From positions 52,689,501-52,753,500 of the forward strand of contig NC_071670.1 of the NCBI RefSeq assembly GCF_028554725.1: a DNA stretch of 64,000 bases, written 5' to 3'. Of this stretch, positions 34,700 through 48,315 are shown piece after piece (the first letter of the stretch is position 1; each line of letters starts with the position of its first letter). Source of the stretch: Zeugodacus cucurbitae (taxonomy: Eukaryota; Arthropoda; Insecta; Diptera; Tephritidae). A model generated the notes under the pieces. That model was not told the origin of the DNA and did not search any database. It saw only the letters and a program-made list of their open reading frames with translations. The position numbers were made by a program, and so were the translations under genes.

Positions 34700-36880
34700 A
34701 TAAAGAAATTCATTGATATACCAAACCGTTTTTGTTTTATTTAAAAACGTGTATAGCGCTCTTATTGAAGAACCTTTTATATTAACTTTAGAGTTCAGAA
34801 GCATTTTTTTTTGATCTGCTAATTTTTTCAACATTTGAGAAAAGAGTGCATATTCACTTTATTGCAAGTTTCGCCTCTGTCATTGAAACTGACTTAAACC
34901 ACTTTATGTTTACATTTCCAACCAAAAACCAGTATCACTTGCCAAATCACACGCTATCGCAACATTAAGTTATAAAACATGCCATGAAATGCTGCCACGC
35001 TTCGAAAGACAGCATAATTGTAATGAATTTGCAGAATAGCTAATTAAACACCTTCGAGCGAAAACGGATTTCACACCAAACCGGCATTTACCGCTGAGCA
35101 GCGCAAGTCGCTTTGGTGGCTTGGAAGCTTATAACTTTCTCTTTCTCACTCACTCTTACACATACCAAAAGTAGCAAATTCAGAGCAAAAAACAAAAATC
35201 ATAAAGAGGTGGCAAAAAAAATGCATAATTTCGCAACTGAGTAATCGCGAAAAGTAATGAGAATTTCGGAAACTTTCTTTGGCAGCGATTAAAATTAATT
35301 GCCAACAATTCAGTAATTCAAAATTCAGCAGTCAACTGTCAAGTGGCGGCAACTTTAAGCCGAGAACGCAGGAAAAAGACAGTTAATTTGAGACACACAT
35401 ATACAGACATACTTAACCAGTACTGAGTAGTGGGGGCTTGAGTAGTGGCAGCAGCTGCGACGCAGTGTAGACTGGTGACACTTGCGGTAATTGTGACGCA
35501 GCCAGCGGCATGACAGTTGCTCGGGGTGCCACTGCTGTCCAGCAAATTGGAAGAAGCTTAATTATTGCGGAAGAAATGCGAGTGTTGAGAGGAGAGTGCT
35601 TGGAGTAAGGGTACAAATGCGAGGAACTAAGAGGGGTATGTGAAGGGAGAGAAGAAATTAGCGCAACTTGAAGGAGAATGCAAACGAAATAGTGAAATAT
35701 TTATATTAAATGAAAATGAGCAAGATGAACTCGAAGCGGCAGTCGAAGCGGCAGCCGAAGCAAGCTGAAATAGATCAGGGAGTGCAGCAAAGACTATCAA
35801 GCACGCTATCAATAATATTTGCAAGAGTAAAAATAACAAAAAAAGAAAATTCCAAAGACACACGGACCAGTAACTTAAGACAACTGCGGTAATGATCAAG
35901 AGAGACGTACAAAAAAAAGAGAGAAATTTCATAGCTCAGGATTTAATTTTAATGCAAGGGTGTTGAGAGGTAGGCAGAAGCAGACCAGAAGAAAGTATAC
36001 CAGAACTGCCGCTGTTGCCGCAGAGGAAGAAATGAAAGAAAGAAGACGAATAATATTGCCAAGACGCTGACGACGACTCCGTAGAAGACTCTGAAGCGCT
36101 GAACAAAGCTCATAAGCTCTCTGCGACTTAAGTTTCGGTGTCTCCTATGCGACGGACGTAGCACTGCGAAAGTATGCAGCTGTCGAGCTGATGAACCCAA
36201 CCAACTCGAACACACACATTCAAATATAAACAACTCGAATGACATAGAGCTTATTGTGTGTGTGCGGGTGTGCTTGTTGCTGTGTACATTTGGTATTTCC
36301 CAGCAGATCAGGAGGAAGCGTCGAGCGTAAGGCTTCATAATTACATTTTTGGCTTTGCAATTGTATGAGTGTATGTATGTGTGTGTGAAGGGGAAGATAT
36401 CTCTTACCACGACGTCATTTTAAATGCAGAATAATGAAAGCTAACATACATACTTCTGCTCATAAGTAGTAAATATGTGCGTAGATATGTACATATACTG
36501 AGTACACCCACATTACGCATGACTTCAGTCCGCATTTTGCAGCTTGCAGCGGCAAGAAGTGTTTCAGCGGCTCTTATCACCAGTGTTGGTGGTGTCTTCA
36601 GTGTGCTCTTTATGGTGCGAAGTGTTCGAGTGTTGATGCTCCGCATTGGTAGTGCTATGTAGCTCGTAGGGATTAAAATTTTAATTAAGTCCCATTTTTG
36701 TAGTGTGTTGATATAAGCCTCAACATGTTGGCCTCTTTAAGAATGCCACTTGCTGGTGATGTCAATTTTATTTACATTCACAATAAATAACCGTTATGTA
36801 TTTGATTAAGTAGATAGATGGGAAAAATATTTAAACAGATTGTTGCTTCGAGTTCGAATATAAAATTAAAAAAATAAAAT
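34700..36880. other. single-copy DNA of untranslated-leader or regulatory texture, no gene recognised
   Basis: Relatively GC-rich for this window at about 35030-35110, 35430-35560 and 36000-36200, with purine-rich runs (AGAAGAAATTAGC, GAAGCGGCAGTCGAAGCGGC). Frames up to 153 codons occur on both strands (35627-36410), overlap one another and lack any domain. It may be regulatory or a transcribed leader, but there is no splice-defined exon. Confidence 0.35.
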
Positions 36881-36884
36881 AAAA

Positions 36885-37215
36885 TAAAAAACAAGTAAGG
36901 GGGCTAAGTTCGGTTGTAATCGAATATTTTATACTGTCGAAATTTATTTATTTCATTTTATTGAGATAACATACGATTTGCTCCCTATGTTCAGCATAAA
37001 GTCTATGTTCATTGGTTCCTTATCTATACATTATAAAGTGAAGGAATCAAGAGAAATTCAAGATTCTATTATATGGGAAGTGGGTGTGGTTGTGAACCGA
37101 TTTTGTCCATTTTTAATCGATAACATCAGGGTGTTAAGAAAATATTATGTACCCAATTTCAATAAAATAGGTCGAATAGTTCCTGAGATATGCTCTTTGT
37201 TTTATTTGCTATGGC
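36885..37215 (+). repeat. dispersed 1.2 kb repeat, copy B (5' part only)
   Basis: Opens AACAAGTAAGGGGGCTAAGT and CGAATATTTTATACTGTCG, then jumps to the ATTGGTTCCTTAT / ATTATAAAGTGAAGGAAT block and GTGAACCGATTTTGTCCATT. It ends after the GGTCGAATAGTTCCTGAGAT box. It is internally shortened and lacks the 3' half. Confidence 0.75.
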
Positions 37216-38815
37216 GTATGAGTAACATTTTAATATAAAATTAAATTTATTAAAAATATAACCGATATTGCCGGCCTTCTAGGGGCCCTATTACATTTTC
37301 TCATGCATTTTATACAGTCCTATTCCATTCTGCATTAACCACAGCACTTGACTTAGGGTGTCTTAGTTGGGTATTAAATTCAAAACTTCCACCATTTTCC
37401 ATTAGAGTTAGAAGCAAAAGAGAAGCTTTAGTAAATAAACTAAGCTCAAGCCAGCTAAATCTAAGCCATATTACAGTAAATACATACATTCAAAACACAT
37501 AAAATGTTTGCCCCCAAAAGTATGCTTATTACCTTACGATAGATACGCAGGACACGCCATTTTAATCAAATATTTGTTTCTACCGTCGAGAATGTATACT
37601 CATACCAAAATATTGTTTAAATTTAATCACAAAATCAAGAGTCACTCAAAGAAACGCACTCATAATTACTTTTAAAATATGTCCAGTATGGCGTATACGT
37701 AATAAAAAATCATTTCACACTGCTGAAACTCGTGCAAAACTTCATTGTGAAACTTCAACTGTAAGCGCAATCCAAATTATGAATTTTTAATTGCATTCGC
37801 ATTTCTAATTGCAATTCACACATCATGTGCAAATATTTTATATATCACACACACACACACACATACACATCTGCATAACTGTACATGCAAGCTCGCATGC
37901 TCAGCTAATTTTAATTACTTGTCAGTGTACTTTTTCACATATCCACCGAAGTATATTTGAGTGCACATAATTTACGTCACAGTAGTGAAGATGGAACTGC
38001 AACTTTGTTCACTCATTAAAGTTAGCAAATGTTTGCTCAAAAGACACACGCTGGGTATATATATTCATACTACAGTTAACTGCATTTTGGATTAAGTGCA
38101 AAGGAAAAAAAACTAATTATTGTCAGCTCACTTTTGTACAGTGAAATTATGAAATTATGCATTTAGATTATCTTTTAGTTATGGTAAACACTGTTCTTAG
38201 TATTATTCTAGTTAAACTTAATGTCAGGGCTTCTATTTAGCTAGCAACTTATGAGGAACTCAGCACTATATTACTAGCTTTCGTAAGCGATTTCTTTCAT
38301 TTTATATCAAATAAGTCATAATTGTAGATATTTTTTGAGTTGAAAGTCAACAGTTAAATAAGAAAATTTGTTATGCTTAAACAAAGAAACTTGCATAAAA
38401 TTCGTTTTGCTGTCTTCGACTTGCCTTTACTGTACTAGCTATCTTTTAGCACTGCCCTCTTGTCAAAAAATTTACTTGTTGAGGCAACAAGCAACAAGTT
38501 TTAAATAATAGCTCAGATTTTATATATCTATCAAGCAATATTGTACAAAAGTTGTTATCTCCAGTCTATAAGGTCTGTTCGATTGGCTAGTCTCTATTAT
38601 GATATTGTTACCAACAACACCAACAAAAGAATACGGGATTGTTTCTAAAATATTTCGACACATACATTACCATCTAATCCAAGAAACAGTAAATGGTGGC
38701 TAGCCTTATGGTTCTATATAATATGAGAACATAATCAGAGATGGCAAATTCTTGAAATCATAAATGACGTATTCTAGTTAAGAGAACAAGGGGAAGGAAT
38801 CGGCAGGAAATAATA
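37216..38815. other. no gene recognised; contains a CA microsatellite
   Basis: A CACACACACACACAC run lies at about 37847-37862. The rest is AT-rich single-copy DNA with only short open frames. Confidence 0.45.
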
Positions 38816-38819
38816 ATTA

Positions 38820-39895
38820 ACAAGTAAGGAATTTCACTCGTTTTCATCACCAAGATACAATATATCGAAGACTGGCGTAATTAATTTTACTTAATTTTAT
38901 ATTAACTATAATTAAGTATATGGAATCTGGAGGAAGTTATAACCCGATTTTAACCATTTTTGGTGCAGAGACAAACTGTTATAAGAAAAAAATTCAGAGG
39001 GAATGAATTAAATTAAAATATCTGAGAGATGTACCCATATTTTCGGTGAAAAATTACCCTCTGGCAGTGAGTTCTTCATGTTCGATATCAGGGGCCTTGA
39101 AAAGTCATGGTCCGATTTTGACAATTTTTTCACAACTGATGTCACAGCTCAGTATTTGTTTTATTCCACTATCTTCATTTGGTTCCTAATGTATATATTA
39201 TAAAGTGAACGAATTAGAAGAATTCAAAATTGAGTTATATGGGAAGTAGGCGCGGTTGTGAACCGATTTCGCCATATTCTACCCTTGTCATCAGGGTGTC
39301 AAGAAAGTGTTATATACCGCATTTGATTGAAATCGGTCGTGCAGTTCTTGAGATATGGTTTTTGAACCATAAGTGGGCGACGCCACGCCCATTTTCCATT
39401 TTGAAAAAAAATCTCACTGCAGCTTCTTTCTGATATTTCTTCTGTAAAATTTAGTGTTTCTGATGTTTTCCCTTAGCGAGTTAACCCACTTTTAGTAATT
39501 TTCAACATAATCTTTGTATGGGAGGGGGGCGTGGTTATTATCTGATTTCTTTTATTTTCGGACTGTATAAGGAAATGGCTAAAAGAAACGACTGCAGAAA
39601 GTTTGGTTTATTTAACTTTATTGGTTTGCGATATACAAAAAGCCTATTTGGGAGCGGGGTCACGCCCACTTAAAAAAAAAAATTACATCCAAATCTGCCC
39701 CTTGTTTTATTTTATTTTCATAACTTTATTTATGGCTTAGTTATGACACTTTATAGGTTTTCGGTTTCCGCCATTTTGTGGGCGTGGCAGTGGACCGATT
39801 TTCATTAAGATATCCAATCCACAAAGACACAAAGAACAGTTATGTGAACAAAACTATAAATCTCTATGCAACATGTTGCGAGAGTATTAAAAATA
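38820..39895 (+). repeat. dispersed 1.2 kb repeat, copy C
   Basis: Begins AACAAGTAAGGAATTTCACT and ends at TGTTGCGAGAGTATT near 39893. It contains AACCCGATTTTAACC (38942), GGTCCGATTTTGAC (39110), GTGAACCGATTTCGCC (39258), GAGTTAACCCACTTTTAGTA (39478), GGGGGGCGTGGTTATTATC and GTGGGCGTGGCAGTGGACCG in the same order as copies A and D. The GACGGACGGACAG run is missing. Confidence 0.8.
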
Positions 39896-42139
39896 TATAC
39901 GTCTTGGTGCACAGTGCAATGTATGTATGGTACAACTACTTCGAAATATCTACGAACAATTTAGACATTCTTATGGCTCATAGGTTCATGTGCCCAGATG
40001 CCTGTTATGGAGAAACTGAAAGACTTAGTACTCTAGGGTGTTTTAGACTAAAATTCCATATTGCCAGAATTTTGTCACTATCAACTTATTTATAGCGGTT
40101 TCTTCAAAACTCTTCGTAATAGGACTGATAACTGAAGAGCACTTTTTACGATAGGAAACAATTTTATTGAGCAATCTTGAGATTAGTTTTGTGACATTTT
40201 GTGTGTACATAAAAGCTTAGGTGGTAAGAAATCGAAAAAAATCGATATCAATTAGCTGAAGTTCCTAAAGTATCATATATCAGATATTAACATTAATTTG
40301 CCAGTTCTTACCAGCTAAAATCTTAATTTACTTTATTTTGTAAATTATAAACTTTTGAACTGTAGTTCGTAAATGAGGTTATGACTCCTATTAAAGCGTT
40401 CTTTTTCTTAGTGAAACATTACTCCTTAAGTCACTGCAGCATTAATAATTCACCTAGAAGTGACCTAGTGCTTCCCAAAATTCATAAATTCTACACAAAA
40501 CTTGTCCATCATATTAAATAGAAAGAAAATCTGAGAGATTGCCAAAATGAAAATGAGACAAAGCGAAGGGGAAAGTTTGTATTTTATGTCATCGTACGTG
40601 CATATAACTTTGTTGCATTGTTTCCTCTACTATTTTCCACATGAAACTTTACTCCTCTCAAATCTTCTTTTGAGCTCAACTTTGCGGCCACATGTCGGGC
40701 ATGCATAAACAGAGCGGAGTTATAAGAAATCAAATTGTGGATATTTATATATAAAATATGTAATTGGATATGGTCAGAAATATATTTGGTTTTACAACCC
40801 AGTTGGAAATATCTAAACTGCAAAGAAAAATTAAAATTTCGAACCAGAAATACTATAAATAAGTACAAAATACATATTTTTGTAAACCTTTTCAAGAGGG
40901 TGGCAACTAGTCCATAATAAAATAAAATATATTCAATAATTTTTGAATTTCAAAACCAAATTTTCTTCTGGGTTGTGATACCAACCACATATATAAATGC
41001 TCACAGATACATCACTTCACAATACATAAACACATACATATATATATAAAGAAACATTTATAACTGTACATGAAAGAGTATTGGATTGCAAATACTGAAC
41101 AGAGTCAAAGTATTTATTTAAGCCACAAAATGGCAATTCACTGCTGTGAAGATTTCGCTGGTATTCGAGCTTGAAAACTCTTTTTCTCAACTCTCAAGTT
41201 TGCGCTGCACTTACAAACGCACATACCCAGACTCTTACATACACATGCATACACAAGAGCACACATGTATAGAGAGATATATAGAAATGTACGTGTCTTC
41301 GGCAAGTGCCTACGCACAGCTTTACTGTTTCGCAATTCAGCTTTAGAGTTCATTTCCTGCATTATCAGATGCTATCAACCCGCACAGCGGCGTGCAAATT
41401 CGTCATTTCCCTGGAGTGCGAGAGGGGGGTCGGTGGTGCGACGCAGACACGAGGTTAGCCATTGAAGTGTGTGCATATTCGAGTTTTGTATTTTTTCTGT
41501 TCGATTTTTATTTTTTTTTTGGTGTTTTTTTATGTATTTCGCTTTTATTATTTTGCTCATTTGTTTGAGTGCGTGTGTCGCCAACTGAATTCACGTATTG
41601 GATTTCGTCGCATACTCGTAGAACGCGGGAAATGAACCATTTGCGAGTTGATTGCTTTGTTTATTTCTTTTTACTGATTTGCTTTCGTTGCTACTGCTTG
41701 TTGGTTTTGTTGTTGTTGTTATGTGTTTCATTTTTTATTTCCTTGTATTGTATTTGGTTTTTTCTATTGCTTTGCAATACGCATCTCTCGGCGGTTGTTG
41801 GAATGTGGAGGTTGCAGAGGGTACTAATGTACCTTGCGGCTAAGTGAGCTGGAATCCGATACCGTATATCTCTAAGGTCACATATTTTCGAATAATAGAC
41901 CGCATTTAAAGAATTCACATGCTAATGACTTAAAGAAAGAAGCATAATTTATAGATTTCAGGACTTTTTCTTCAATAGAATATCATTAAAAATATCAAAA
42001 GCAGTGAATTAATAGATACCATAGAATTTGCGAGAAAGGATAGATCTATTAATAGCACTTTGCAACACTCGGCTAGGTATTATACCAAACTAAACTTTGA
42101 CGAGAGATTAAGTCATAATTAAAAAAAGAAAAGTATTCT
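39896..42139. other. single-copy DNA, no gene recognised
   Basis: AT-rich with ATACATATATAT phrases (41030-41060). A T-rich stretch at 41490-41560 and TTGTTGTTG at 41708-41722. Frames up to 105 codons show no domain; those at 41569-41918 are Leu/Phe/Cys translations of T-rich DNA. Confidence 0.4.
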
Positions 42140-42850
42140 CCGATTTTCGAAGTTAGCCTCCCAAAACGAAATATTTTCGGCGTGGTCCCCGCCCCACCCC
42201 CCTACTACGTTTTTTGTACATATCTCGTAAACTATTGGCACTTCCTTATACAGTCTAAACATGGAGGGAATCGGGTTATAACCACACCTTTGCTTTAACT
42301 GGGGTATACCTAACCTTAAATTTCACTTAAATTTGTATACAAAATGGAAAATGAGCTTGGCTCTGCCCACTTATGAGTCAAAAACTATCTCAGAAACTAC
42401 TTGACCAACTTCAAAAAATTCGATTCATAAAATTTTCATGGTATCCCAATTACTCTGTTTGAAAATGCGCAAAATCGATTCACAACCAAGCCTACTTCCC
42501 ACATATCACAATTTTTAAGTCCAACTGGTTCGTTCACTTTAGAATATATAAGTTAAGCGCCAGTTAAGATATCGGAACAAAACTTCGCACAAATACCCCC
42601 ACAACTTTTCAAGGCCCCAGATATTGAACATGAGGCTCTTGGGGCTTGTGACCTATTTTTTTATCTAAAATATACATAAATCTCTCAGATATTCTAAAGT
42701 AATTCAAAGGAGATATGTTTTTCTATTAATGTGTCTCTGTGCAAAACTTTGGAAAAATCGGGTCGATATTTCCAGTAGACCTCATATACCTAATATACGG
42801 ATTTTCAAACTTACGGTGGACTTTATACCGTATATATCAAAATGGATCAC
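42140..42850 (-). repeat. dispersed 1.2 kb repeat, copy E (partial, minus)
   Basis: In reverse complement it carries the GAGATATGTACAAAAAACGT and GTAGGGGGGTGGGGCGGGGA blocks, GTGGTTATAACCCGATTCCC, the ACTTATGAGTCAAA-flanked CCATAAGTGGGC-type box, GGGAAGTAGGCTTGGTTGTG, and the GATATCTGGGGCCTTGAAAA block. The CGGACGGACAG run and both termini are missing. Confidence 0.75.
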
Positions 42851-45836
42851 AATAATATTATCGTGTGATCAGCTTCTCTTTAAGATTACTAAAAGTATAA
42901 TTATTTCTTGGGATTCATCTTCCATTAACATATATCCATCTTACAACTGCTTCATATTGTTTGAATAGCAATACTCAAAAGCCCACCCTACAAAAGAAAA
43001 GTTAAATCGGATTCCAAAGCTCATCGCAGTAATACTTCTCAGAAAATCTGAGTTCTGCATATTGTGTATTTCTTATTTACTTCTCCCTTTGTTTTATTCA
43101 ACAAAAACACAACCAAAATCGCCAGCACTCGCATTGAATGTACAGAGTTTGTGGTGGATTTGGTTATGCTGAAGCAATGTAATATAAAGAAAGGGTGGTC
43201 TTTAGGAGTTCAAACATATTATTACAAAGAAAATTGAAGACAAATGTTTTGGTCTTATTACTTCGAACATGTAAAGACATTTATTTGACAATAATAGGGT
43301 GAATTGGGCTATCAGTGCTACGTCCAAGGTTTATTAGAAAGTATCTGAAGTATCTTTTCATACTCTAAATATATCAATAGAACTTATTTTCGGACCCTTT
43401 ATGTCAGAAATTTGACTCAACGCTGAAGTGTGATCTCTGTATGACAATTTTCCAAAATACAACGGACAGAAATGTGAAACACATGTGCTTACTTTGACAG
43501 CTAGTTTGACACCTATAACTCTAAAAAAATAACATAAGTCTAAAAGAACACCCTGTAGAAGAAGCAACGGCCAATATATATATACGAATACAACAAAATG
43601 TCTCCAAAACACTCAACGGAAAAAAGTTTGCGGTTTTCTTGTCGAATTTTCAACTTTCAATGCGAACACCGTTATTCACTTCGTACATTCGACAGCTTAG
43701 TAAAAGCCCAGAAGGTATGAGGGAAAGTGTAATATCACATGATTGACATCTAATACAAAATTTTGGTATAAAATGGAGTTTATTTCAGGAAACTACGTAG
43801 TTTTTTATATTTTAAAGGGATTGTTGTTGTACTGTTTTTTGTATATTTATATTTATTTCACTATATACATCTATTTGTAGACCTTTTTATTTTTTCTGCC
43901 GCACTAACTAACAACGCTTTTTCGCATAATTTTTATATCCTTTTAGTGTTGCGATTAGTCCCTTTTCGCCCAACTCAGCGAAATTTGTCAGCTTTGTCTA
44001 CGCCTGAATGTACCGTAAACTTTTTCCATTTCACACTTTAATATTTTTGCCACTCCCTTCCATTAAGCCTTTTCGTGTTACCGCCTACACTTTGATTTCA
44101 CTCGTCGCTGCCTTTTTACTTCTCTTTCAGCTACACTTCTTTCACCTCGAAAAGTTGGTTGTCTGCTATCGTTGATTTTCTCTTTGAGCGCTAGCGCTGT
44201 GTGTGTGTGCGTGTTCTTTTGGTCACATCAGTGTGTGAATTTATGTGTCGAATTAACAAAATTGAATTTGTCGCTTAGTTCAACAATTTCATACCAATAA
44301 GAAGGTTGTCCAACCTACGCATACATTAGTTGAGTGTTCATAGTGGCTTACTTATGTATATAATATAAGCATAATAAGTAGTCTGCAGATTAGTATGTTT
44401 ATGTGGATATCCAGTCAGGCCATCGGCTATTCTCTCAACAATCCAAATCTCTTTAAGCTCTGTTTTTATTGATGTTTTTTTTTTTGGTCTCGCATTTATT
44501 TTACTGGTTGTATTTTTCTTCACCCGGCGGACTTGAAAGTGGTAAGGCGCAAAGAATTACTGTCTACCAAATGTGATCTACCTAATATTGCTCAAAGTAA
44601 TCTGGCAAAATTTTTAATTATCGTATTTTTAATTAGATGCGATTTGACTTTCCAAGAATAGTCTTTAAGCACGCGATTGGTGAGTCTTCAGATTGGTTTC
44701 TTCTGTGAAGGCACACAGTGATACTTTAAACAGACAATAATCGTGGGACGTTGCACGGAGAAGATCTTAATTAATTTAATTTTATGTCGGAATCTGGATC
44801 GATATAATTTCAAAATTATGCTAACTAAGAGTAAATTATAAAATTTTGATCCTAAAATTTACTAAAAATATTATTTTTAGAATTTGTGAATATTGAGTTA
44901 TGGGAGCGAAAAAGACCCCTATGGAAACACGTGAACAGAAACTCTGCTACTAATGCTATCCACTCCTCTGTTATCCTCTAATACTGTAATTATTGAAGTT
45001 CGGTATAAAAACTATAGGGAGGTTTGAAAAATATATTTTTAGAGGTTGAAAAATATGACGATTGTAAATATTTAGATAATTTAGAGATAATTTGTAGATA
45101 TGATACCTTAGTTTCAATCGCTTTGACATGGATTTCAGAAAGCAACTTTTTTCCAAAATTAATTGTTTAGTCATCGGAGATAAGTTCTAATGAGATTATT
45201 TCAGATTTCGGAAGTAAGTTCTTTCATCCCATTGACACTTTAGTAGTTAGAATTAATACATAGTCAGTATAGACCAATTTGACTATTTTGTTCTAGTCCC
45301 AATTATCTTAAAGTTAGTAATTACGTACCTGTAAGAGAAAAGAAAAATTCGTATTATTAGTAAAAAAATAAATCAATAATTTTGTCGCGTTTATCGCACC
45401 CCTTATATTATTTATGAAATATGGTTTATCCTATATACAGACATATAGTGGTAATAAATTTTACAGGTATCATAAAATTTACGACTAACGCATATGCATA
45501 TCACTCCAAATCTTGAGGAGATACGGTCCCCATAAAATTTTCTTCTTGTCCTTATAAATAATGAAAGAAAAACTATAGCCAATGCTGAAGCAATAATGTT
45601 GAGCTAAAAGACAGACTTATGCTATGAAAGCACACTATCTTTTCTAACATCCATTACATCCAAGGTCAAATTTTAATAATATTTCCAGAATTATAGCTTT
45701 AAAAGTTTCGACAAACTCCGTTATACAGGTTATAAAGACGATTTCTATTAGTTTTTCCCGGTGGTTTGAGGTAGCTCTAGTGGTTAAAAAAAATTAATCT
45801 CAAACATGAAAATTCTAAGACCGCATAACTGTTATA
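42851..45836. other. single-copy DNA, no gene recognised
   Basis: AT-rich. The patch at 43880-44200 is less repetitive and pyrimidine-rich, with no coding frame of note. Only frames below about 85 codons occur, and none shows a domain. Confidence 0.4.
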
Positions 45837-46054
45837 CAGTAATCCCCGCTTAAATGCCCCTTCTTAACATGCAAAACTTTTGAAACACTTAAGCGGTAAA
45901 AGCACTTAAATTAATCCCACTTACCTGCCTCAATGTATTTACCAAGCTTTTTCTCAAATACTTCGATCTAATGTTTTTTTCTTTTAGAATGAAAGTCACA
46001 TTTATTTATTACTAATAACATGGGGTCATATGTATGGATGGGGTCATATGTAGA

Positions 46055-48315
46055 AGTTCACGCAAGTGAGGAAAGTTTCTGATTGCCATTCACTTGGGAG
46101 TGGCCAGGAACGATTCTTTTGCATATGACTCAAGCAGCTCACGACTTCCGGTTTTAGACCAAGTATCCTCTGGGTAGCTAACAGACATCCGTTTGGAGGC
46201 GAGCTAAAGTGAGAAGGCGAAGCCCGCTTGTGTGGTTGTGCGTAGGGCTTGGGACCCACCACATAAAAAAATCTCCCCAATGAAAACAAACACCGAGCCT
46301 CGGATGAGAAACCCCCCTTTTGATGACGACCCCTGCAAACGTACTAAGGATCATGATTTGAGGGCATGCACCTGGAATGTCCGGACTCTTAATTGGGAAG
46401 GTGCCTCTGCTCAGCTGGTTGATGTCCTCATACAACTAAAGGCTAACATCACCGCCGTCCAAGAAGTGCGATGGACGGGACAAGGACGGAAGAAGGTGGG
46501 TCCTTGTGACATCTACTACAGCGGCCATATAAAGGAGCGCAAATTTTGCAGACGTAAAAAGAAAGAGGCCGAAATGCGTGAGTATGAAAAGCTTGAAAAG
46601 CTGGCCGACATGGGTAATGCTCGAAAATTTTATGAAAAGATGAGGCGATTAACAGAAGGTTTCAAGACCGGAGCATTATCATGTAGGGACCGAGAAGGTA
46701 ATCTGGTAACGGATGTCCAGAGCACACTGGGATTATGGAGGGAACACTTCTCCGACCTGCTCAATGGCAGTGAAAGTACAACACCAGGAGATGGCGAACC
46801 CGATTCCCCAATCGATGACGATGGAATAGATGTTCCATTACCCGACCATGAAGAAATTCGAATAGCAATTACCCGCTTGAAGAACAACAAAGCGGCGGGG
46901 GCCGATGGATTACCGGACGAGCTATTCAAATACGACGGCGAAGAACTGATAAGGTGCATGCATCAGCTTCTTTGTAGAATATGGTCGGAAGAAAGCATGC
47001 CTGACGATTGGAATCTTAGTGTGCTCTGCCCAATCCATAAGAAGGGAGACCCCACAATCTGCGCCAACTACCGTGGTATAAGTCTCCTCAATATCGCATA
47101 TAAGGTTTTGTCGAGCGTATTGTGTGAAAGACTAAAGCCCACCGTCAACGAACTGATTGGACCTTATCAGTATGGCTTTAGACCTAGAAAACCACAATGG
47201 ACAAGATATTCACCATGCGCCAAATCTTGGAAAAGACCCGAGAGAGAAGAATCGATACTCACCATCTTTTTATCGATTTTAAAGCTGCCTTCGATAGCAC
47301 GAAAAGGAGCTGCCTTTATGCCGCGATGTCTGAATTTGGTATCCCTGCAAAACTAATACGGCTGTGTAAATTGACGCTGAGCAACACCAAAAGCTCCGTC
47401 AGGATCGGGAAGGACCTCTCCGAGCCGTTCGATACCAAACGAGGCTTCAGACAGGGTGACTCACTATCGTGCGACTTCTTCAATCTATTGCTGGAAAAAA
47501 TAATACGAGCTGCAGAACTAAATAGAGAGGGTACAATCTACTACAAGAGTGTACAGCTCCTGGCGTACGCCGATGATATTGATATCATCGACGAAATATC
47601 TCCTGTCATCAAACAAACAGTCAGCGCACTCGCGTCTTGGCTCCCACGTCACTGTTGACAGTCATAACTTTGAAGTTGTAGATAATTTCGTTTATCTGGG
47701 AACCAGCATTAACAACACCAACAATGTCAGCCTTGAAATCCAACGCAGAATCACTCTTGCCAACAGGTGCTACTTTGGACTGAGTAGGCAATTGAAAAGT
47801 AAAGTCCTCTCTCGACGAACCAAAATCAAACTCTATAAGTCGCTCATTATTCCCGTCCTGATGTATGGCGCTGAAGCGTGGACGATGACAACATCCGATG
47901 AGACGACTCTTGGGGTTTTCGAGAGAAAGGTTTTGCGCAAGATTTATGGTCCTCTAAACATTGGCAACGGCGAATACCGCAGACGATGGAACGATGAGCT
48001 GTACGATTTATACGACGACATTGACATAGTTCAGCGAATAAAAAGACAGCGGCTACGCTGGCTAGTTCATGTTGTACGGATGGAAGAAAACACTCCAGCT
48101 CTGAAAGTATTCGATGCAGTACCCGCTGGAGGAAGCCGCGGAAGAGGACGACCTCCGCTCCGGTGGAAAGACCAAGTGCAAAGTGACCTGGCTTCACTTG
48201 GTGTTTCCAGTTGGCGCCAAAAAGCAAAAAGGAGGAATGAGTGGCGCGCTCTGGTGGATTCGGCTATAATCGCTTAAAGCGGCTCCTACGCCAAATATAT
48301 ATATATATATATAAC
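46055..48315 (+). mobile_element. RTE-like non-LTR retrotransposon, internally deleted
   Basis: Contains a 5' untranslated stretch, an ORF with endonuclease start, RT and C-terminal region, and a short (TA)n tail at about 48295-48313 right after CTACGCCAAATA. Microsatellite tails of this kind are typical of RTE-clade LINEs. The total is about 2.25 kb against roughly 3.2 kb expected, the shortfall being mainly a missing endonuclease interior. The 3' half is closely similar to the fragment at 60.56-61.07 kb. Confidence 0.8.
46232..48277 (+). pseudogene. RTE-like endonuclease/reverse transcriptase ORF, broken by deletions and frameshifts
   Basis: The first frame (46232-47356) has an AP-endonuclease start (ACTWNVRTLN, VQEVRWTGQG). 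It jumps at GHIKERKF directly to the pre-RT linker RRKKKEAEMREYEKLEKLA, so most of the endonuclease is deleted. RT motifs follow: LKNNKAAGADGLPDELFKY, PIHKKGDP, ANYRGISLLN and YQYGFRP. A frameshift at about 47188-47196 moves the frame to 47197-47658, which has FIDFKAAFDS (motif A), GFRQGDSLSCDFFNLLLE (motif B) and YADD at 47566-47577 (motif C). A second break just after YADDIDII, probably a deletion of roughly 100 bases, returns to the frame ending at 48277. That frame holds [33 protein letters not shown] and RQRLRWLVHVVRM, plus a GGSRGRGRPPLRWKDQV tail. It is non-functional. The family match is strong; the precise RTE subgroup is not determined. Confidence 0.9.

Noticed and set aside
35949..36410. 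153-codon minus-strand open frame
   Set aside because: Ser/Arg/Phe-rich translation of purine-rich leader-like DNA. No domain; treated as chance.
47847..48227. 126-codon minus-strand frame within the RTE-like element
   Set aside because: Antisense shadow of the LINE C-terminal coding region.
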